Part shown: positions 57,395 to 64,000 of the stretch, one piece after another
How the letters are laid out: every line of letters begins with the position of its first letter
Position numbering within the stretch: the first letter of the stretch is position 1
Origin: Blakeslea trispora
Lineage: Eukaryota > Mucoromycota > Mucoromycetes > Mucorales > Choanephoraceae
Direction: 5' to 3'
NCBI GenBank assembly: GCA_025331445.1
Contig: JAIWNE010000037.1
Coordinates: 62,001-126,000, forward strand
DNA: 64,000 nucleotides
Notes under the pieces: generated by a model
Told to the model about the DNA's origin: nothing
The model's database searches: none
What the model saw: the letters and a program-made list of their open reading frames with translations, nothing else
Position numbers and translations under genes: made by a program

Positions 57395-58225
57395 CTATTC
57401 TGTTTCTTCAGCTTCTTCATACAAGCTAAACTCTGCTTCATCCGTATAAAACATCATGTTTGACTGAAAATTAAAAGCTTTTTCTATTGTGACTCTAGGA
57501 GAAGTGGTAGGAGAAGTAGTGGTAGCAGTAGGAGAAGATGTTGTTGTTGCTGTTGCTTGTGTAGTATCTGTCAAGGATTGTGCTGCAATACCACTCAAAC
57601 CACATTCAGGACTATGACCATCACTAAGTTCAGATGGCAAAGAATTGATGGACAAAGATCGACGAAAAGCAGTCTGCACAGTCTGTCCACTACCCGAGCT
57701 ATCATTGGGTTGTTTGCTCAGCAAGGGATCTCTCACAAAAGCACTACGATCAAGAACATCAGTGAAGACACCATCAAAGTTGGTACAGTTTCGACTGAAA
57801 GCTGCATCAAGCTGTTGTTGTGCTGTTACCATTTGACTATGTGTCATCCAGGATTTAGAAGTCGTTGGCTTTGAGTTGTACATTTGATCAAAGTTGGCCT
57901 TTTTTCGTTCAGCCATACAGAGACGTAGAGACTGAGGCTGTGTGTTTTGAGGGTCTAGTCGAGAGTATGCTCCCACAATTGGCTGCGTGCTTAACAATTG
58001 GGATTCAGGTACAGGTGCGTTCAGATCCACTTTGGGTATGTTGTTTTTGCTGCGGCTTCTGAGGTTATATCTGATTTCTTCATGAGATGTCCAGGATAGA
58101 TTGGGGTTGGAGTCAGTTTGAGTCGAGTCTGACTGTTGGCTGTCTGTGCTTTTATTTGACTCTTCGCTCTCTTCACAAATCTCATTATGGCTTGATGTTT
58201 TTTTCTTTCTTAAATCTCGGGTCAT
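57395..58225 (-). CDS. Ser/Thr-rich disordered protein, unknown
   Basis: A single-exon frame of 276 residues. It has a basic N-terminus (MTRDLRKKKTSS), then Ser/Glu/Gln-rich sequence, a short basic stretch YNLRSRSKNNIPKVDL, a central part with MAERKKANFDQMYN and TNFDGVFTDVLDRSAFVRDP, a Thr/Ser/Pro/Ala-rich linker, and an acidic end (FYTDEAEFSLYEEAEETE). No membrane or catalytic motif is visible. The conserved-looking central FDGVFTDVLDRSAF block and the RRSLSINSLPSE segment (possible kinase sites) suggest a regulatory protein. Its family is unknown to me. It converges on the hydrophilin-like gene with about 225 bases between stops. Confidence 0.7.
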   Translation of the reverse strand: MTRDLRKKKTSSHNEICEESEESNKSTDSQQSDSTQTDSNPNLSWTSHEEIRYNLRSRSKNNIPKVDLNAPVPESQLLSTQPIVGAYSRLDPQNTQPQSLRLCMAERKKANFDQMYNSKPTTSKSWMTHSQMVTAQQQLDAAFSRNCTNFDGVFTDVLDRSAFVRDPLLSKQPNDSSGSGQTVQTAFRRSLSINSLPSELSDGHSPECGLSGIAAQSLTDTTQATATTTSSPTATTTSPTTSPRVTIEKAFNFQSNMMFYTDEAEFSLYEEAEETE

Positions 58226-59111
58226 AACTACAGTAAAATAAAAAATACAGTAAAAAAAAAATTTTTTTTTTTTCTCTGGACACTAATTAACATGTTCCTC
58301 CTTTTGAGTGGTCTTTTTTTTTTTTTCTTACTCGCACTTCTGACATTTAATTTGATCGTATGCATGAATTCAATGATTCAATAAGCCATTCAACCATGGC
58401 TCTACTATATGTCCATAGACGTATTGGTTGAGAAAAGCAAAATCATATTCTTATTGGACAAGAGATGGATGTTTGAACGCACACTTGGTAGAGTAATCAG
58501 TCCAATCAAAATGAAGCTTGTTTGTTTCTCTCACTTTTCGGATTTACTTGAATTCATTTGTGAAAGCAATAGAAAAAAAAAAGGATGATGTGTTTGTATG
58601 AGATATTTAAGAGGTTTGCCATCTTTCAGAATAGACACTCGCTTATGTTATCTATGACCCACTTTAAAATCAACAGAATCAGTTGCGTAGCAACAGTCTG
58701 CTTCAAAAGAAGAAAACGGGAACTTTTTTCCTTAAAAGGTAAACTTTGTCCACGCTTATACTTTTTTTTTCTTTACTTTTTGATTTATGTTGCACATACA
58801 CACTTCAAAGCTAAAAGTTATCGAGATAACATTGTCTACATGGGAAGCCTTTGTTTTCTTTTGTTTCACATAGAGATGAACCAAATTCCTTCATCACAAC
58901 AGACAAATGCCTGTTAAAAGCAGTGAAAATATAAGCAAAAGGAAGAAGAAGAAGAGAGGGGATAGAAAGTTGGAAAAAGTTGGGTTGAAACCTTAAACTG
59001 TGTTTCAAAAGCAATAAAAAATTCTTTAAACAAATCAATGGAGCTAATTTCATACTTTTTTTTTATTTCTTTTACTGCTATTATATTTCTGACATAAATA
59101 CACATAGATAA
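58226..59111. other. Divergent spacer
   Basis: 886 bases between the Ser/Thr-rich gene and the PQ-loop gene, which point away from each other. T runs occur at 58261-58275 and 58316-58327. No coding sequence with a recognised domain. Confidence 0.55.
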
Positions 59112-60175
59112 ATGCCAACATCAGAGGTGTTAGCTAGCTTCTTTGGATATCTCAGCATCTTTTGTTGGATTGTGGTATTCACTCCGTAAGTAGATAGGGC
59201 ACCTCAGACAAAGAAATGAATGAGACTGATGTTTATGACAGACAATTCAAAGAGAATTATACAAGAAAGAACACAGATGGTGTTTCCATCACTTTCTTAT
59301 CATTATGGATATTAGGTGATGTGTTGAATTTATTGGGCATCATATTAGAAAACCTATTGTTTACTATGGTAAGCAATCTTGTCATCCATTAAGAAATATA
59401 AGCTGATGGGGGATTGTATATACATTTAGTTATTGCTGGCATTGTATTATTTATTAGCCGACTGTTTGTTGATGACTCAAGTGTTCTATTACAGAACGTT
59501 ATATCCTAAACAACATGTAGAGGAGGTTGTTGTCTCTATCACAGGACCCACATCCGATACTGAAAACACACCTCTCCTTCTTCAAAGAGAACGCACTTTC
59601 CAAAGCAATGTATCGCGTCAACATCCAAGAACACGAACGATTGTACAACTGTTCTTTGTCAGTAGTATTTTACTTTGGGTAGCACTGTTAGGTGGCTCTG
59701 CTCTCTTCTTTTTCTTGCCAAGAGAGGGACATCATATTGATCTGAGTCAATGGCATCTTGTACCACAATTATTAGGTTGGGGCAGTGCCATTCTGTATTG
59801 TACAAGCCGTATACCACAAATCATGCAGAATTTCCGAAATGAAAGTGTTGAAGGTCTCTCACTTAGTATGTTTATCTTTAGTGTGGTGGGTAACATTACT
59901 TATTGCTTGGTAAGTGCTTTCAAAAAAAAATAGTAGATCATCTCTGTTGATAGTTTAAAAAAAAAGAGTATCGTATTGGATTCAACCGATCCTACTTATT
60001 TGTTGGTCAACTACCCATGGTTACTTGGTAGTGGTGGTACTTTGTTCTTTGATTTTACTGTAAGTTATGCTTTGTTAGATCATGGATACTAGTGCTAAAC
60101 AAAAAAGAAATTTCGATTTAGATTTTCTTCCAATTTTACATGTATCGTCAACACATAAATAGAGATCATAAGTGA
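59112..60175 (+). CDS. PQ-loop vacuolar/lysosomal amino-acid transporter
   Basis: Five exons (59112-59185, 59242-59368, 59430-59909, 59967-60059, 60122-60175) give 275 residues with seven predicted membrane segments. Both PQ-loop repeats are clear: TPQFKENYTRKNTDGVS near residue 25 and SRIPQIMQNFRNESVEGLS near residue 190. The spacing and the ILGDVLNLLG segment match the Ypq1-3/Laat-1/PQLC2 branch, which exports cationic amino acids from the vacuole or lysosome. A cytosolic loop of about 60 residues (residues 93-150) carries an ENTPLLLQRE stretch; its acidic dileucine-like sequence would suit AP-3 sorting to the vacuole. Exon phases agree and the start is the only in-frame ATG. Confidence 0.9.
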
Positions 60176-60551
60176 AACAAGTTAGAAATTCCCTTAATAA
60201 TAAAAAGAACACTTTCAAGTGATACATGTTACATTTTAGGGTGAAATTGAAATTTTAATTTCAAATAAAGGAGTGAAAGTTTAAATTTCAAGAAGCAGAG
60301 ATGATTTCTACTCCTTAAACTCTGAAATGGACGATGTTTCATGTTGATGCAGATGATACACATTTGGGCGTTTTTTTTGTCTAATTAACATATGCACAGA
60401 AAGTGTATCGGATCTGCAGTAAACAAATGCAACCATCGTTTGAATGCTTGATCGGCAAACAACGTCTATCTATAAAAAAAAAAAAGAAAGCGAGAATTTT
60501 GTTTCCTTGCAGGTTTTTCTTTCTTTCTTTTTTCTTTTCTACTGTCTACAA
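60176..60551. other. Short intergenic spacer
   Basis: 376 bases between the PQ-loop gene and the zinc-finger gene in the same direction. A pair of related words (AATTTCAAATAA/TTTAAATTTCAAG near 60255-60290) is present. The right part is T/CT-rich and likely the promoter of the zinc-finger gene. Confidence 0.5.
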
Positions 60552-61461
60552 ATGAATCATCAAGTTACCTTGCCTTCTATCAAACATGTGTTTGATGGTC
60601 TTTTTACGAACGAACATTGTAAGCTTTGTTTTTTCCTGACTTGAGAAACAAACATATTAATACAAAGTCTGACTTAGACAAAGGTCGCTGCCAACATCAC
60701 CATTAGGTACTGAGATAGAAGCAGCTCGTTCTTTACAGCAGTTGTCTTCTGTATGTCAGCATTGCCATTGTCATCCACCACCTGTTCACAAGTTCCAACA
60801 CCGTCGAACACAATCTGCCTCTCATGAACATCAGCCTCCATTCTTCTATCATCAACACCAACATCATCCTCCTCCTTCTCTACCACAACAGCAACATCAA
60901 CAGAGACATCAACCTATTCCTATGCGACGTGCTAGAGCTCATACAACATCAGGTTACCCCCCTACTATGGTTCATCCTACCTTATCTCCTTATCCCCAAA
61001 GCGTCTACCCTTATCCTCCAGCACCAGAACAATTCCCCCATCATCATCATCGTCCTTATCCTTTCTCACCATCAGAGCAAACATATTATCCTTTATCAGA
61101 GCCCATGTATCCAATCACACCAGTACAGCCCAAACCCAAGAAGTCAGTATCCGATCAAAACAAACTAAAGCCCTCCAATCACCGATACCATTGTCAGCAC
61201 TGTAACAAATCGTTTTCTAGGCCTTCTTCATTACGTATACATGTCTATTCACATACAGGAGAAAAGCCATTTAAATGCCATTTCCAAGGATGTGGTCGTA
61301 GTTTCAGTGTTCACAGCAATATGCGTAGACATTTGCGTGTTCATTATTGTCCATCGACTACACAGCCATCTTCTCCCTTCCCCTCTCCTCCACAAGTACA
61401 TAGCAGCATGCGTTTACCCATTGTGCCCAGCATACCCTCATACACATCTGAGGCGTTTTAA
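60552..61461 (+). CDS. C2H2 zinc-finger transcription factor (two fingers)
   Basis: Two exons (60552-60618 and 60707-61461) give 273 residues. The acceptor at 60701-60706 was chosen because earlier AGs lead to a stop. The N-terminal two-thirds is His/Pro/Gln-rich and disordered (for example HQHQHHPPPSLPQQQ). Two classical C2H2 fingers lie at about residues 174-228: CQHCNKSFSRPSSLRIHVYSH and CHFQGCGRSFSVHSNMRRHL, joined by the canonical linker TGEKPFK. The tail is Pro/Ser-rich. Proteins of this plan in fungi are DNA-binding regulators of morphology or stress; the specific target is not deducible. An early CQHCHCH cluster (residues 45-51) is not a finger. Confidence 0.88.
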
Positions 61462-62982
61462 CGTACATAAATAAATAAATATTTATATCTCTGTTCTGTC
61501 TCATTTGTCTGTCTCTTAAAAAAATGGACAACATGCAATGCTGAACATGATAAGATCGACAATGTACTACCTTCATCTTTTTTTTTTCTTTTTGGACAGT
61601 GAAAGTTCATTAGATAATTTAGTGTTTCATTAGATGATTTCAAGCATTTGCTTCTCCCTCAAAGAAAACCTCCTTTTCCCTCTTTGTCTCATTTAGAAGT
61701 GTTACGGGAGAAAGATAAATCGGAAAGCAATGCCGATGACTTTCTTGTTACGCAAGACAAGATCATGCCGATCCTACATCATTCAACACACACACATACG
61801 CACACACACACCAATCATTTAGCCTATTTCATGACTTGCTTATATCTATTGTGTATGCACCCTGATATCATTCCATTTGGGCGAGATTTACTTTCAAATA
61901 TAAACAAGATGTACCTTTATTTTATAGCTAGAAAACATAACTGCAATTTCATATACAATAAAAGTTTGAGGTTTTTTTTTTATTTAATTGTTTCAATCAG
62001 GCTAAAAAAAACAAATTGCCGCCGCCGCCCCCCCCCCCCTTATTCTTCTGTTTAAAGGCGTTGATCAAAGCCCTTTTTTAAAGCGCGTTTTTTTTTTGAA
62101 GGAGAACAAAGGCGTTCTTTTAGAGTAAAGGAATCATCTTTGTTAGGGATATTAAAGTTTTTTTTTCCGAAATGATTACTGTGTTCGTTTTATGTATCTG
62201 CCTAAGCAGTCATTTAAGAACAGAAGTACATCATAAACAATCAAGTACTCATGGTGATGTTAAGAAACGCCTTGGGCCTTCAAGGCTGAATGATCTGAAT
62301 AGAGATCGGCATAGTGTGCTTTCAGTTTCAAAAATTACCATATGTTTATTTGCAAACACTAGCAATACAGAAAGAAAGACTTTAAAACCATTTATTCTTC
62401 TTTATTGCTTGATGAAATACTCGTAATACATTTCTCCCTCTCTCTTGTTAGTTGACTTTAAACTATTCTATAACACTATCATGTCGTTCTTTGTAGCCAA
62501 AGATATAAACATCGTGTTTATTGTTGTTTGCAGATACTATAAAGCTGACTTCTTCATATACGCAGAAAACCTTGAATTCATAATCTACTCATATACCCGC
62601 ATCGCTTTAAATAAATTGCTCATTTACAGTTTCTGTATACAAGAAACACAGCCGATTGGACTTATTTTCTTTCCAAGTCTGAAAAAAAAACCAGTTTAAT
62701 ATGAGATTCAAGTAGCATGGCTGATGATGTCAGAGAAGAAAATGAATGAATATAGACTTGATCTATGAATAACTCAAAATGGTTCTGGTTAGCCATTATA
62801 CTTTGATCCATTCATTTCAACCAATCAATTTCAAAGACACCAAATTCAAAATTGTTTAAACAATTGAAACGGCGCTTTAAAAGGAAATTGTAGCCATTTT
62901 TTTTTGTTTTATCTTATATTATTCTTTTTTTCCTTATTCATACATACAAACATACATTTACTCTTTCTCCCTTCTTTTAAAA
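61462..62982. other. Spacer, no convincing gene
   Basis: 1.5 kb between the zinc-finger gene and the MAPKKK gene. It holds a CA-rich run (about 61788-61812), a GCC/C run (62020-62038), and two weak frames: one around 61648-61850 without an ATG, and an 84-codon frame at 62172-62426 beginning with a hydrophobic segment. Neither has supporting evidence. Confidence 0.5.
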
Positions 62983-64000
62983 ATGTCTTTACCCCCTTCT
63001 TCGCCTTCTTCAAGGCATTTTATGCCACAGTCACCAACATCGCCTTCATATACAGATCATCAATTCAAAAGAACATTATTGGACGATGTAAAGAATTGGT
63101 CTGAAACAAGAGTAGCTGAATGGCTATCAAGTCAAATGCTCAGTCGCTTCAGTAACAAATTGATAGGTAAAAAAGAAAGAAATAGACGAAAATTACAGTC
63201 TATCGTAAGCTCATCTTGCCCAATATTCACCACAAGTCTTTAGAACACAACATCTCGGGTGCAGTCTTACTAGATCTCGACTATGAATCCTTAAAAGCCA
63301 TGGACATAAAGACAGTAGGAGAGCGAGTACGTTTATTGACAGCTATTAAAGCATTACGGCAAGAATGTTATTTGGCTGCCTCATTAGCTGCCAGAACACC
63401 TCTCCGAGTAAGTCAGATAGAAACCTTTAAGCTCCAATATAACTTACTTGTTTCCTTTGTTTTCTCTCTCTCTCTCTTTTTTTTTTGGGTGGGGGCTTTT
63501 AGAATAATGTATTTAGTAACACAGAAAAGCATGAAGGATACAACACAACAGAAGCTAAACCATCTAAATCTTCAGAGACAAATGGTGCTAAAGGCTTACT
63601 GAGTCGATCCAATTCATTCTCGCGATTCTTAGGCAGGTCCGAATCAAAGCGATCTCAACGTCAGAACAATACACAATTGACTATTCAACCACCCCCTGGA
63701 GCATTACCTCCTCCACCTACTCCTTTAACCAGCACCAGTACATCCACAAAGGACACCAAAATGTCATCTGATCAATCCTCTATCTTGCCCATTCCACCAC
63801 CACCTCTATCACCTTCCTCCATTCAGCCCTCAATAGATGCCTTACCTGACACATCCTTACAGAAGGGTGGTATCATGTCCATGGAAAAGGTCAAACAGAC
63901 CTGTGTCAAAGTGTTTGGCGAAGATGGTCAAACGCGTATTGTAAATGTACATACAGCCAACGAGGCCAAGCAAGTGATGGCCAAGGTCCTTCATAAGTTT
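62983..64000 (+). CDS. MAPKKK N-terminus, Ste11/Byr2-like (partial)
   Basis: Three exons visible (62983-63166, 63244-63407, 63503 to the window edge) give the first 282 residues; the frame is open at the end. A SAM domain occupies about residues 33-110: NWSETRVAEWLSS, then HNISGAVLLDLDYESLKAMD and GERVRLLTAIKALRQE. A Ser/Pro-rich linker follows, with the poly-proline segments PPPGALPPPPTP and IPPPPLSPSS. At about residue 257 begins TCVKVFGEDGQTRIVNVHTA, which resembles the Ras-binding domain of fission-yeast Byr2. SAM plus Ras-binding domain is the N-terminal plan of Ste11/Byr2 kinases in the pheromone and filamentation MAPK pathways; the kinase domain would lie beyond the edge and is not seen. 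An alternative is a Ste50-type adaptor, which has SAM and RA domains but no kinase. Confidence 0.82.

Noticed and set aside
61648..62055. Frame with LEVLREKDKSESNADDF
   Set aside because: The first part reads like protein, but there is no ATG, no splice partner could be fitted, and the second part is translated CA repeats and AT-rich sequence.
62172..62426. 84-codon frame with a signal-peptide-like start
   Set aside because: The N-terminus is hydrophobic, but nothing downstream looks conserved and no promoter or cysteine pattern supports a small secreted protein.

Overview
The window reads as nuclear DNA of an early-diverging filamentous fungus, most likely a Mucoromycota/Mucorales species. 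The grounds are an AT-rich genome with T-rich intergenic stretches, genes densely cut by 50-120 base GT-AG introns, and fungal-type genes: Ugo1-like carrier, Whi5-type repressor, Pmp3, Ski3, Eaf6, and a SAM/Ras-binding MAPKKK N-terminus. The assignment is inference from style and content; no rRNA or species marker is present. Spliced models below were built by hand from GT-AG (or GC-AG) signals and accepted only when exon phases and total length agreed.

Layout. 1-9.9 kb: no convincing intact gene, a few broken reading frames, and a candidate 2.66 kb non-autonomous transposon (4908-7566). 9.9-17.3 kb: a TALE homeobox gene, an unrecognised gene on the minus strand, and the mRNA-export helicase DBP5. 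17.5-19.1 kb: a decayed Tc1/mariner element. 19.1-21.3 kb: nested inverted repeats and a 9-base minisatellite. 21.3-24.2 kb: a HAD hydrolase and a class II aldolase/adducin-like protein. 24.2-26.8 kb: no gene seen. 26.8-31.2 kb: an apparently intact CACTA-like (Tnp2-type) DNA transposon with a six-exon transposase and a second, divergent coiled-coil gene.

31.8-46.2 kb: conserved housekeeping genes: PMP3, SKI3, AP-1 gamma-adaptin, a Whi5-type G1/S repressor candidate, a hotdog thioesterase and EAF6. 46.5-51.7 kb: a 1522-residue fusion of a fatty acyl-CoA reductase with a DHAP/GPAT-type acyltransferase. It has the same domain order as the Tetrahymena ether-lipid enzyme FARAT, but the acyltransferase HX4D histidine is replaced by serine. 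52.1-64 kb: an UGO1-like outer-membrane carrier, a Thr/Gly/His-rich hydrophilin-like protein, an unrecognised Ser/Thr-rich protein, a PQ-loop vacuolar transporter, a C2H2 zinc-finger protein, and the first 282 residues of a Ste11/Byr2-like MAPKKK cut by the window edge.

The genes do not form a cluster. They are ordinary cell-biology genes (mRNA export and decay, vesicle coats, chromatin, lipid metabolism, mitochondrial fusion, signalling) mixed with transposons. The most interesting items are the FARAT-type fusion with a damaged acyltransferase site, the intact CACTA-like element with its extra protein, the candidate element at 4908-7566, and a high proportion of GC-AG introns (4 of about 67 modelled).
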